11,836 bases of DNA from a bacterium (GCA_029946075.1 JAQSDT010000760.1:1-11836), one strand, 5' to 3'; numbered from the stretch's first letter, positions 1-6,391 are shown. Notes: a model not told the origin generated them from the sequence alone. A program made the numbers and translations.

Positions 1-746
1 TAACCGGTGAAGGATCCGCGGAGGTCGGCGACCAGCGCGTGGCGCTCCCAGTCGGAGACGGCGAGGAATTCCGGCGCGACCACGTAAAGCGACGAGCCCT
101 TCGCCACCGCCGTGCGCCGCGGATTATTGTCGTAGCCGGCGGAGAGTTCGACCGCCGACTTGATCAGGAAACTGCCGGCGTAATCGCCGACCGCGCCGAA
201 CGGATCGGTATCGACCTTGAGACGCTTGCGCGACGGCTGACCGGCGACGGTGCCGGCCATCGCAGGCGGGATCGGCGTCTTGTTCGCGGTCTCCGACGGC
301 GGGATCGAAAGCCGCAGCCGCGTGTTCGGCGCGACGGCAGGCTGCGGCTGGCTGCCGGGGCCCGCCGGCGGCTTTGGCTTGGCCTGCCCCGGATAGAATT
401 TCGGTTTCTTGCGCTTGCGGTTGAGCGAGTCGTAGCCCCAGTCGGACGCGCCGCTCGCGGCCGGCAGGCCGTATTTCGGAATCTGCCCGATCCGCGACGG
501 CGCCGGCTTGTTCTCGATGTTGTCCTGCAGCTTCGGCGCGTTGAGCGGATCGGAGGTTTCGGCTGCGGTCCGCCGCAACGGCGAATCCGGGTTCGTCACC
601 CGGCTTGCGCGCGTCGGGCTGAACAGGTCCGGCGTGACGGTCTGCGCCTGTGCGAGGGGGCTGCCAAGGACGATCAGGGCAAGGCACGGCCAGGCTGCGC
701 GAAAGAGGCGCGCGCGGCTGTTTCGGCCGGTTACTGGCCCCGCCAT
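1..746 (-). CDS. Outer-membrane beta-barrel protein (BBP2-like), 5' part only
   Basis: The frame is open from ATG at 746 to the left edge, so about 248 N-terminal residues are present and the C-terminus is missing. Residues 1-34 form a signal peptide: basic start, hydrophobic WPCLALIVLGSPLAQA, likely cleavage after AQA. Then follows a long Pro/Lys/Arg-rich, low-complexity stretch (to about residue 180) and the start of a strand-rich domain with VELSAGYDNNPRRT and a following LYVVAPEFLAVSDW segment. That SAGYDxNP...S.W pattern is characteristic of the putative beta-barrel porin 2 family (PF10082-type) of alphaproteobacteria. An in-frame GTG lies immediately upstream (749-747). A GGAG sits 10 bases before the GTG and 13 before the ATG, so either codon could be the start. 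The gene is divergent from the isomerase gene. Substrate and true role are unknown; the family assignment is by recognition and the barrel itself lies mostly outside the window. Confidence 0.82.
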   Translation of the reverse strand, partial: MAGPVTGRNSRARLFRAAWPCLALIVLGSPLAQAQTVTPDLFSPTRASRVTNPDSPLRRTAAETSDPLNAPKLQDNIENKPAPSRIGQIPKYGLPAASGASDWGYDSLNRKRKKPKFYPGQAKPKPPAGPGSQPQPAVAPNTRLRLSIPPSETANKTPIPPAMAGTVAGQPSRKRLKVDTDPFGAVGDYAGSFLIKSAVELSAGYDNNPRRTAVAKGSSLYVVAPEFLAVSDWERHALVADLRGSFTG

Positions 747-937
747 CACGATCGAAATACTCCAACAAAAGCAGATACTTAACTGTCGCCCTCCGAACGG
801 TCGGGGAACGCGTCGTTAATGGAGTTAAAACAATTATGGTTAATGACCCGTTGAGAGCGCGCCCGCCCGCGTCGCATCAAAGGACGGGCCATGCTATGGA
901 GGGGTCCGGGGCAAAGCCTCTCCCCTTGGAACCAGAC
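747..937. promoter_or_regulatory. Divergent intergenic region, probable promoters for both flanking genes
   Basis: This 190-base stretch separates two divergent genes and holds an AT-rich island (about 815-845) with several TTAA tetramers (779, 816, 825, 840) and a CATAAT-like box on the minus strand near 832-837. No well-spaced -35/-10 pair stands out. The TTAA spacings (5 and 11 between the neighbouring three) do not fit the N7 spacing of a CtrA site. Promoters are inferred from gene orientation and base composition only. Confidence 0.35.
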
Positions 938-1951
938 ATGGCCAATCCGAAACCGCTGATGGCACAATCATCCGGCACCGACCTTGCTGACGCCGCCGTC
1001 CAGTCGGCGCTGCGCACGCTCGATGCCGAAGGCAGCGGGATCGCCGCGATCACGGCGGCGCTGCAATCCGATCTGCGCGCGCCGTTCGCCGCCGCCGCCG
1101 ATCGCATCCGTAACGCCAAGGGCCGGCTGATCGTCACCGGCCTCGGCAAGTCCGGTCATATCGGCCGCAAGATCGCCGCGACCTTTGCCTCGACCGGTAC
1201 CCCTGCCTTCTTCGTCCACGCCGCCGAGGCCAGCCATGGCGATCTCGGCATGATCACGCCCGAGGACGTCATCCTGGCGCTGTCATGGTCCGGCGAGCAG
1301 CCGGAGATGAAGAACCTCGTCACCTATGCCAAGCGCTTTCGTATTCCCGTGATCGCGATGACCGCGGAACGCGACTCCACGCTGGCCAAGGCCGCCGATG
1401 TCGCGCTGACGCTGCCGAAGGCACGCGAGGCCTGTCCGCACAATCTGGCGCCGACCACTTCCTCGCTGATGATGCTCGCGCTCGGCGACGCGCTGGCGAT
1501 CGCACTGCTGGAAGGCCGCGGCTTTACCTCGGTCGATTTCAGCGTGCTGCATCCCGGCGGCAAGCTGGGCGCGATGCTCAAATATACCCGCGACCTCATG
1601 CATGCCGGCGACGCCGTGCCGCTGAAGCCGCTCGGCACCAAGATGTCCGACGCGCTGGTCGAGATGACATCGAAGGGCTTTGGCTGCGTCGGCATCACGG
1701 ACAGCCGGGGCCGCATCGCCGGCATCGTCACCGACGGCGATCTGCGGCGTCACATGGGGCCGGAGCTGATGACGGCCACCGTCGACGAGGTAATGACGCG
1801 CAATCCCAAGACGATCAGCCGCGATCTGCTCGCCAGCGAGGCGCTGGAGATTCTCAACTCATCGAAGATCACGGCGCTGATCGTGACCGACGCGAGCAAA
1901 CCGGTCGGGATCGTGCATCTGCACGATCTGTTGCGGGCGGGGGTGGCGTAG
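938..1951 (+). CDS. kdsD: KpsF/GutQ-family arabinose-5-phosphate isomerase
   Basis: The 337-residue product has the standard family layout and length: an N-terminal SIS domain (about residues 45-190) and two C-terminal CBS domains (about 220-335). It should interconvert ribulose 5-phosphate and arabinose 5-phosphate in the cytoplasm, the first step toward Kdo for lipopolysaccharide. The hallmark TGLGKSGHIGRK and ASHGDLGM segments are present. The residues equivalent to the E. coli KdsD active-site set (K59, E111, E152, H193) are all found at a constant offset of 12: K71, E123, E164 and H205. LAPTTSS (170-176) and LHPGGKLG (204-211) are also conserved. Start choice: ATG at 938 follows TTGGA with a 7-base gap. 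ATG at 896, behind AAAGGA with an 11-base gap, would add 14 residues and cannot be excluded. The family cannot be split into KdsD, GutQ and KpsF by sequence alone. The gene stands alone here rather than beside lpt genes. Confidence 0.93.
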   Translation: MANPKPLMAQSSGTDLADAAVQSALRTLDAEGSGIAAITAALQSDLRAPFAAAADRIRNAKGRLIVTGLGKSGHIGRKIAATFASTGTPAFFVHAAEASHGDLGMITPEDVILALSWSGEQPEMKNLVTYAKRFRIPVIAMTAERDSTLAKAADVALTLPKAREACPHNLAPTTSSLMMLALGDALAIALLEGRGFTSVDFSVLHPGGKLGAMLKYTRDLMHAGDAVPLKPLGTKMSDALVEMTSKGFGCVGITDSRGRIAGIVTDGDLRRHMGPELMTATVDEVMTRNPKTISRDLLASEALEILNSSKITALIVTDASKPVGIVHLHDLLRAGVA

Positions 1952-1962
1952 CTCTTTGTCGT

Positions 1963-2042
1963 CATTGCGAGGAGCGCAAGCGACGAAGCAATCCATCCAT
2001 CCGTTATGCCGCTCTATGGATTGCTTCGCTTCGCTCGCAATG
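1963..2042. repeat. Intergenic inverted repeat, Bradyrhizobium-type palindromic element
   Basis: The left arm (1963-1996) begins CATTGCGAG and ends CGAAGCAATCCAT. The right arm (2016-2042) is its near-exact reverse complement, with an internal difference of about seven bases. The transcript would fold into a long hairpin with a loop of about 20 bases. It lies between the isomerase stop (1951) and the end of the convergent minus-strand gene (2047), so it could also terminate both transcripts. The CATTGCGAG...GAAGCAATCCAT pattern is one I associate with dispersed repeats in Bradyrhizobium; that identity comes from memory, not from a search. Confidence 0.8.
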
Positions 2043-2046
2043 GCGG

Positions 2047-2598
2047 CTAGAGCGGAAACCGTGCCGCCTTCTCCTCCAGCGGAATCGCCAGCGCGTTCAC
2101 GACATACGTCACTGTGCGATAAAATCCGCACAGCAGGATGATGTCGAATATCTTCGCATCGTCGTAATGCGCCGACAGCGCCTTGAATTCGGCATCGCTG
2201 AGCGAGGCCCGTTCGTGCAGCGCGTCGACGGCCGATATCAGCACCTGCTCCGCCTCCGACCAGCAAGCGGCATCGGCCGGTCCGTGTACGGTGGCGCGGA
2301 CCTGTTCATCGGTCAGCTTTGCCGCCGCCGCGAATGCCGAGATATGCACGCCCCATTCGTATTCGCACCCCGTGCGCGCGCAGGTGCGGTCGATGACGAT
2401 CTCGCGCTCCCGCATCGACAGTGGACCCTTGTCCAGCAGGCTGGCGGCGCGGAATTTCTGCCAGGCGCGGGCATTGCCGGCCAGCACGCGGAACATCGTC
2501 AGCGGCGGCGCGCCGCGCATGATCTGGTCGAACTGGGTCTGAATCTCCGGTGCATAAGGCGGTTGCAACGGCGCGATGCGCGGCGCGGGCTGGGACAT
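2047..2598 (-). CDS. Carboxymuconolactone decarboxylase (CMD) family protein
   Basis: The 183-residue product belongs to the AhpD/CMD-like all-helical family. The recognisable core is REREIVIDRTCARTGC followed by EYEWGVH (residues 63-85), where the family has its cysteine/histidine motif. Cysteines are C73 and C78, with E79, E81 and H85 behind them. The redox CxxC of AhpD is absent; the C-EYEW-x-x-H form is seen in CMD-like proteins of unknown substrate. The C-terminal half is helical and ends with ILLCGFYRTVTYVVNAL, typical of the trimer-forming part of the family. The start at 2598 is supported by AGGAGA a few bases upstream on the minus strand. The gene is divergent from an HxlR-type regulator with a palindrome between them, so it is probably that regulator's target. 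A role in detoxifying a reactive carbonyl, quinone or peroxide is plausible but unproven. Confidence 0.87.
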   Translation of the reverse strand: MSQPAPRIAPLQPPYAPEIQTQFDQIMRGAPPLTMFRVLAGNARAWQKFRAASLLDKGPLSMREREIVIDRTCARTGCEYEWGVHISAFAAAAKLTDEQVRATVHGPADAACWSEAEQVLISAVDALHERASLSDAEFKALSAHYDDAKIFDIILLCGFYRTVTYVVNALAIPLEEKAARFPL

Positions 2599-2610
2599 CA
2601 GTATCTCCTG

Positions 2611-2651
2611 TGCTACAAATAACGTAGCGACACGCTACATTTTTTGTAGCA
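2611..2651. promoter_or_regulatory. Concentric palindrome, candidate HxlR operator
   Basis: The 73-base gap between the divergent CMD and HxlR genes contains two inverted repeats sharing one centre at 2631. The outer pair is TGCTACAAA (2611-2619) with TTTGTAGCA (2643-2651). The inner pair is GTAGC (2624-2628) with GCTAC (2634-2638), spaced by GACAC. It can also be read as repeated GCTAC/GTAGC half-sites. The position, directly upstream of both start codons, fits a site where a dimeric regulator represses both genes. That function is inference. Confidence 0.6.
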
Positions 2652-2671
2652 AAATGCAAGAGGGTCCTTCG

Positions 2672-3013
2672 ATGCCGAAAGCCGCCGCCATTCCAAAAAG
2701 AACCGCCGTCCGCGGCTCCCGCACCGGCCGGCCGATCATGGCGCTGCTCGACCTGCTCGGCCGGCGCTGGACCCTGCGGATATTCTGGGAATTGCGCGAC
2801 GGCCCATTGACCTCGCGCGCGCTGCGCACCGCCTGCGACGAAGCCTCGCCGACGGTGATGCAGGCACGCCTGAGCGAATTGCGCGATGCCGGTCTCGTCG
2901 AATTGCTGTCAGGCGACGGCTATCGGCTCACGTCATCAGGCACCGAGTTGATGCGGAGCATCGCGCCGCTGCATCAGTTCGCCGAGCGCTGGAGCAAGCA
3001 TGCAGCAAGCTAG
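2672..3013 (+). CDS. HxlR-family winged-helix transcriptional regulator
   Basis: The 113-residue product is of usual HxlR/MarR-like size. It carries the family pattern MALLDLLGRRWTLRIFWEL (residues 23-41), then DGPLTSRALR, then a recognition-helix region SPTVMQARLSELRDAGLV (59-76) and a wing (LLSGDGYRLTSSG). The start at 2672 is chosen because AGAGGG (2659-2664) lies seven bases upstream; an in-frame ATG at 2654 has no ribosome binding site. Many HxlR sensors carry a conserved cysteine just before the first helix (the CPI-type motif). Here that position reads GRPI, and the only cysteine is C55, just before the recognition helix, so thiol sensing by the usual route looks unlikely. The likely target is the divergent CMD gene and its own promoter through the palindrome at 2611-2651. 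Its stop codon overlaps that of the convergent nfeD-like gene. Confidence 0.9.
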   Translation: MPKAAAIPKRTAVRGSRTGRPIMALLDLLGRRWTLRIFWELRDGPLTSRALRTACDEASPTVMQARLSELRDAGLVELLSGDGYRLTSSGTELMRSIAPLHQFAERWSKHAAS

Positions 3014-3456
3014 GCCGCCGCCACCGTGAGGCTGGCGCCGTCGGCCTGCACCACCTTGACGCGGCTGCCGGCCGGCACGTCGGGACCGGCGACGCGCCAG
3101 ATGGTGTCGTCGATCCGCACCGTGCCCGATCCGTCGACGATCGGCTTTTCCAGCGTGAACTCCCGCCCGATCAGTGCCGCCGTCCGACGATTGAGAAACG
3201 GATTGCTGACGCTGTGCGACGACGCGCTGCGCGCAAAGTGCCGCCAGCCTGGAACCGCGGCGACGGCGAACACCGCGAACATCAACAGCTGCGTCTGCCA
3301 GGACGGGGTGAACACGAACGAGAACAGTCCGACCAGCAATGCGGCGAGCCCGAGCCAGAACAGGAAGATGCCGGGCGCCAGCAATTCCAGCGCCATCAGG
3401 ATGAAGCCGAAGATCAACCAGTTCCAGGTGCCCAACGTCGAAAACATTTCGGCCAT
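3010..3456 (-). CDS. NfeD-like membrane protein
   Basis: The 148-residue product has three close-packed hydrophobic helices in its first half (beginning WNWLIFGFILMALELLAPG, then FLFWLGLAALLVGLFSFVF, then LLMFAVFAVAAVPG). A soluble C-terminal domain of about 60 residues follows: LIGREFTLEKPIVDGSGTV, then DDTIWRVAGPDVPAGSRVKV. That is the short NfeD layout, membrane anchor plus OB-fold. The start at 3456 is preferred because AGAGGG (on the minus strand, 3469-3464) lies seven bases ahead; the longer reading from 3480 has no such site. NfeD proteins are encoded beside SPFH/stomatin proteins and are thought to work with them in membrane microdomains. Here the SPFH gene is directly upstream on the same strand, matching E. 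coli ybbJ-qmcA. The biochemical role is not settled. Confidence 0.9.
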   Translation of the reverse strand: MAEMFSTLGTWNWLIFGFILMALELLAPGIFLFWLGLAALLVGLFSFVFTPSWQTQLLMFAVFAVAAVPGWRHFARSASSHSVSNPFLNRRTAALIGREFTLEKPIVDGSGTVRIDDTIWRVAGPDVPAGSRVKVVQADGASLTVAAA

Positions 3457-3530
3457 CACACGACCCTCTTTTCGATCCACTATCTAATCAGGTGCACGGT
3501 TCATCGATCGACCGCGCCCCCTGACTCCAA

Positions 3531-3555
3531 CCCTCTCCCGCAAGGAATGAGGGAG
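3531..3555. terminator. Weak hairpin, possible degraded repeat or attenuator
   Basis: CCCTC (3531-3535) pairs with GAGGG (3549-3553), with further TCC/GGA pairing across a bulge. It resembles a worn copy of the CCCTCTCCC...GGGAGAGGG intergenic elements common in rhizobial genomes. It lies in the 139-base gap between the SPFH gene and nfeD on the same strand and has no T-run. A terminator or attenuating role is weakly supported. Confidence 0.3.
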
Positions 3556-3595
3556 CGTACGTCTTTGCGTTGTCCGGCGCGAACCGGACAAACTC

Positions 3596-4597
3596 CTATC
3601 GCTGCGGCGTGAACGGCGGCGGCGTGGGGCCGGTGCTCGGCACCGATCCGGTCCGCCGCGCGGCGGCCGCAGCGGAAGCCGCGCTTTCGCCGAAGGTTGC
3701 CTTGGCGATCTCGCCGATGCCGGCGAGCGAGCCCAGAATGCTGGTCGCCTCGATCGGCAGCATGATGATCTTCTGGTTCGGCGAGTCGGCCAGTTGTCCG
3801 AATGCCTTGATGTATTTGTCGGCGATGAAGTAGTTCAGCGCGGCGACGTCGCCCTTGGAAATCGCTTCGGAGACCATCTGCGTCGCCTTGGCTTCGGCTT
3901 CCGCGGAACGCTCGCGCGCCTCGGCATCGCGGAAAGCGGCTTCCTTGCGGCCTTCGGCCTGCAGGATCTGGCCCTGCTTGGCGCCCTCGGCGCGCAGGAT
4001 CTCCGACTGCCGCTGGCCCTCCGCCTGCAGGATGTCGGCGCGCTTGACGCGTTCGGCCTTCATCTGCCGGCCCATCGCCTCGACCAGATCGGCCGGCGGC
4101 ACGATGTCCTTGATCTCGATGCGGTTGACCTTGAGGCCCCACGGCGACACCGCGGCGTCGACGACGCGCAGCAGCCGCTCGTTGATCTCGTCGCGATGCG
4201 ACAGCACCTGGTCGAGATCCATCGCGCCCATCACCGAGCGGATGTTGGTCATCGTCAGCACGATGATCGCCTGATCGAGATTGGAAACTTCGTAGCTCGC
4301 CTTGGCGGCATCGAACACCTGGAAAAAGGCGACGCCGTCGACCGTGACGGTGGCGTTGTCCTTGGTGATCACCTCCTGCTCGGGAATGCTGATCACCTGC
4401 TCCATCATGTTCATCTTGCGGCCGACGCGATCGAAATAGGGAACGATGATGTTGAGGCCCGGCGAGAGGGTGCGGGTGTATTTGCCGAACCGCTCGATGG
4501 TCCAGTCATAGCCCTGCGGCACGGTCTTGACGCCGGCAAACAGCGTGGCGATGACGAGCAGAACAAAGGCAATCGCGAAAATATCAAAGCCACTCAT
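3596..4597 (-). CDS. qmcA: SPFH/Band 7 (stomatin/QmcA-type) membrane protein
   Basis: The 333-residue product has one N-terminal membrane anchor (residues 4-22, FDIFAIAFVLLVIATLFAG). The SPFH domain covers about 24-185: GVKTVPQGYDWTIERFGKY, SPGLNIIVPYFD, the KDNATVTVDG strand and the NIRSVMGAMDLDQVLSHRDEI helix. A charged coiled-coil region follows, containing three 11-residue repeats of the form xILxAEGxxQ beginning near 188, 199 and 210, then an Ala/Glu-rich helix and a Pro/Ala-rich tail. This matches E. coli QmcA and bacterial stomatins in length and order. The protein is expected to form large rings at the inner membrane and to pair with the NfeD-like protein encoded downstream. GGAGGG directly upstream of the ATG at 4597 supports the start. 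FtsH-modulating or membrane-quality roles are known for relatives but cannot be read from sequence. Confidence 0.92.
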   Translation of the reverse strand: MSGFDIFAIAFVLLVIATLFAGVKTVPQGYDWTIERFGKYTRTLSPGLNIIVPYFDRVGRKMNMMEQVISIPEQEVITKDNATVTVDGVAFFQVFDAAKASYEVSNLDQAIIVLTMTNIRSVMGAMDLDQVLSHRDEINERLLRVVDAAVSPWGLKVNRIEIKDIVPPADLVEAMGRQMKAERVKRADILQAEGQRQSEILRAEGAKQGQILQAEGRKEAAFRDAEARERSAEAEAKATQMVSEAISKGDVAALNYFIADKYIKAFGQLADSPNQKIIMLPIEATSILGSLAGIGEIAKATFGESAASAAAAARRTGSVPSTGPTPPPFTPQR

Positions 4598-4768
4598 AAA
4601 ATCCCTCCAAGGCCGGCAAGGAGCGCTGCCGGGTGCGGTCTCTCATTTGTCAGCCAAGCCGCGGCGCCGGTTCAGCCGGCCGTTCTCAGACTATCGTTAT
4701 ATAGCTAGGGAAGGTTTGGAAGGCCACCAGATGGGTGCTACCGGGGCGGCACTTGCCGTTTCAGGCGG
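4598..4768 (-). promoter_or_regulatory. 5' leader/promoter region of the SPFH gene
   Basis: This 171-base gap between hemH and the SPFH gene (both minus strand) holds a TATATA at 4698-4703 that could be a -10 box. The hexamer at -35 spacing (TGGCCT) is poor. Between it and the gene lies a small GC hairpin (GCCGG at 4666-4670 with CCGGC at 4676-4680). The SPFH ribosome binding site GGAGGG is clear. No strong terminator for hemH is visible; CGGCACTTGCCG (4747-4758) is a short palindrome without a T-run. Confidence 0.3.
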
Positions 4769-5806
4769 TCAAATCCAGCCCTGAAGCTCGCGCAAAACGA
4801 GCTGGCGGATGACGTCCATGCCGGGTTCGCTGTCGTTCAGGCAGGGGATCGCGGCAAATTGCTCGCCGCCATTGTGCTTGAATATCTCGGCATTTTCCTC
4901 GGCGATCTCCTCCAGCGTCTCGAGGCAATCGGCGGAGAAGCCGGGGGTCACGACGGCAATGCGCTTCACACCATCTTTTGCGAGTTTTTCGATGGTCTTG
5001 TCGGTATAGGGCTGCAGCCACTCATCGAAGCCGAAGCGCGACTGGAACGTAAGCAGCAGTTTGGTGGCATCAAGCCCCATCCGCTTGCGCAGCGCCTCGG
5101 TGGTTGCGACGCACTGCGCCTGGTAAGGATCGCCCTTGTCGACGTATTTCTGCGGCATGCCGTGAAACGACGCCACGATCAGTTCGGGCTGGAACGGCAG
5201 CGTCGCCAGATGCGCGTTGATGGAGACGGCGAGCGCCTCGATGTAATCAGGATCTTCGTAGTAGGGCGGCGTCACCCGCAGCGTCGGCTGCGCGCGCATC
5301 CCCGATAGTACCCGAAACGCCTCGTCGCACACGGTCGCCGACGTCGCCGCCGAATATTGCGGATAGAGCGGCACCACGAGGATGCGGTCGCAGCCCTGCG
5401 CCGTCAGCGCCTCGATGCGCGAGCGCATCGACGGATTGCCGTAGCGCATCGCCCAGTCGACGACCACGTGGTCGTGATCGGCGATCGACGCTGCCAGTTT
5501 CTCGGACTGCGCGCGCGTAATCGTCTTGAGCGGGGACTCGTTCCGCTCGGTATTCCAGATCTTCTGATAGTCGCGCACCTTGCGGCGGGGGCGCACGCGC
5601 AGGATGATCCCGTTCAGGATCAGCTTCCAGAGCAGCCCCTGATCCTCGATCACGCGGGGATCGGAGAGGAATTCCTTGAGATAAACGCGGATGCCCCGGG
5701 TATCAGCCGTATCGGGCGTCCCGAGATTGACCAGGAGCACGCCGACGCGCTCCGGCTGGACGGCCGGCGCTGGCTTCGCATTTCCAATGGGGACGACCAC
5801 GGTCAT
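4769..5806 (-). CDS. hemH: Ferrochelatase
   Basis: The 345-residue product inserts ferrous iron into protoporphyrin IX, the last step of protoheme synthesis, and is of normal length. Family landmarks appear in order: VGVLLVNLGTPD (21-32), VYLKEFLSDPRVI (41-53), the RYGNPSM segment near 121-127, VVPLYPQYSAATSA (144-157), the signature ASFHGMPQKYVDKGDPY with the metal-binding histidine at 215, LTFQSRFGFDEWLQPYT (252-268), and TPGFSADCLETLEEI with the catalytic glutamate at 296. ATG at 5806 is chosen because homology begins soon after it. The open frame runs far upstream to 6301, but that part is antisense to the MAPEG gene and unlike ferrochelatase. The ribosome binding site is weak. Some alphaproteobacterial ferrochelatases bind a [2Fe-2S] cluster through several C-terminal cysteines; here the last 30 residues hold only one, so a cluster is doubtful. 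It is divergent from the MAPEG gene. Confidence 0.97.
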   Translation of the reverse strand: MTVVVPIGNAKPAPAVQPERVGVLLVNLGTPDTADTRGIRVYLKEFLSDPRVIEDQGLLWKLILNGIILRVRPRRKVRDYQKIWNTERNESPLKTITRAQSEKLAASIADHDHVVVDWAMRYGNPSMRSRIEALTAQGCDRILVVPLYPQYSAATSATVCDEAFRVLSGMRAQPTLRVTPPYYEDPDYIEALAVSINAHLATLPFQPELIVASFHGMPQKYVDKGDPYQAQCVATTEALRKRMGLDATKLLLTFQSRFGFDEWLQPYTDKTIEKLAKDGVKRIAVVTPGFSADCLETLEEIAEENAEIFKHNGGEQFAAIPCLNDSEPGMDVIRQLVLRELQGWI

Positions 5807-5893
5807 GATTTCGATGGCTTCGCGCGTTGCACCATCCTTGTCAAGATAACCGCCGGTTCGGTACTCTCGCCAGTCGCCGGGGCTGGAGGAACC

Positions 5894-6292
5894 ATGACGG
5901 TCGCCGAATGGTGCGTTTTCGGAACGCTGATGCTGTATCTGCTGACGATCGCTTCGGTCAAATGGACCGGGCATCGCCGTTTCGACAATTCCAGGCCGCG
6001 CGATCCGGTGTTTTACGAGGACCCGATCCGGGCCCGCGCGCTCGGCGCCCACCAGAACGGCATCGAGGCGTTTCCGTTTCTGGCGACAGCCGTGCTGCTG
6101 GCGGAATTCCGCCTCGCGCCCCAGCATCTGATCGACGAACTCGCGGTGCTGTTCCTGATCGTACGGGTCGCCTATGTTTTCACGTATCTGGGCAACCGCC
6201 CGACGCTGCGCACGATCCTGTGGAGCGCCGGCTTCGCGCTCAACGTCGCGATTTTCTTTCTGCCCGTCATCAAGGGGTATTTGCCGGCGTAA
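5894..6292 (+). CDS. MAPEG-family four-helix membrane protein
   Basis: The 132-residue product has four hydrophobic segments (about 5-22, 59-76, 79-96 and 106-127) and the MAPEG-type pattern RARALGAHQNGIEAFPFLA (46-64), in which R48, N55 and E58 occupy the positions conserved in the family. Eukaryotic relatives are glutathione-dependent membrane enzymes; the short bacterial forms mostly have no known substrate. GGAGGA (5885-5890) just before the ATG at 5894 fixes the start, although the frame is open further upstream, antisense to hemH. The 87-base gap to hemH must hold both promoters. Functional linkage with hemH is not implied by the sequence. Confidence 0.88.
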   Translation: MTVAEWCVFGTLMLYLLTIASVKWTGHRRFDNSRPRDPVFYEDPIRARALGAHQNGIEAFPFLATAVLLAEFRLAPQHLIDELAVLFLIVRVAYVFTYLGNRPTLRTILWSAGFALNVAIFFLPVIKGYLPA

Positions 6293-6304
6293 ATTAGCCA
6301 ACCC

Positions 6305-6391
6305 CGTAGGATGGGTGGAGCGCAGCGATCCCCATCATCCATCTACATGCGGCGACATTGATGGGTATCGCTACGCTCCACCCGTCCTACG
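6305..6391. repeat. Long near-perfect inverted repeat, Bradyrhizobium-type element
   Basis: Arms of 33 bases (6305-6337 and 6359-6391) match in 30 positions as reverse complements. They begin and end CGTAGG / CCTACG, contain GGGTGGAGCG / CGCTCCACCC, and enclose a 21-base loop. Such GTAGGATGGGTGGAGCG palindromes are familiar between genes in Bradyrhizobium; that statement is from memory. The repeat sits after the MAPEG stop and before the metal-efflux operon, so it may terminate the former and insulate the latter. Confidence 0.85.

Noticed and set aside
124..768. 214-codon minus-strand frame overlapping the beta-barrel gene
   Set aside because: It is the same strand in the wrong frame. The frame from ATG at 746 has a proper signal peptide and barrel motifs and runs open to the edge.
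779..843. Cluster of TTAA sites as a CtrA-controlled promoter
   Set aside because: Spacings between adjacent sites are 5 and 11 bases rather than 7, so the motif is not met; the region is simply AT-rich.
1285..2622. 445-codon plus-strand frame across the isomerase and CMD genes
   Set aside because: Arg/His-rich shadow frame overlapping two well-supported genes and crossing the inverted repeat.
3794..4708. 304-codon plus-strand frame opposite the SPFH gene
   Set aside because: Composition is typical of an antisense shadow, with no recognisable domain; the minus-strand SPFH protein is clear.
4747..4758. CGGCACTTGCCG palindrome after hemH as a terminator
   Set aside because: The stem is at most five pairs with a tiny loop and is not followed by a T-run on the minus strand.
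5838..5844. TTGTCA (plus) and overlapping TTGACA (minus) between hemH and the MAPEG gene as -35 boxes
   Set aside because: At 17-base spacing the -10 positions read GTACTC on plus and GAAGCC on minus, neither acceptable; the minus one would also start almost at the hemH ATG.
5807..6301. N-terminal extension of the ferrochelatase frame
   Set aside because: It has low-complexity charged composition, lies antisense to the MAPEG gene, and ferrochelatase similarity starts only after the ATG at 5806.
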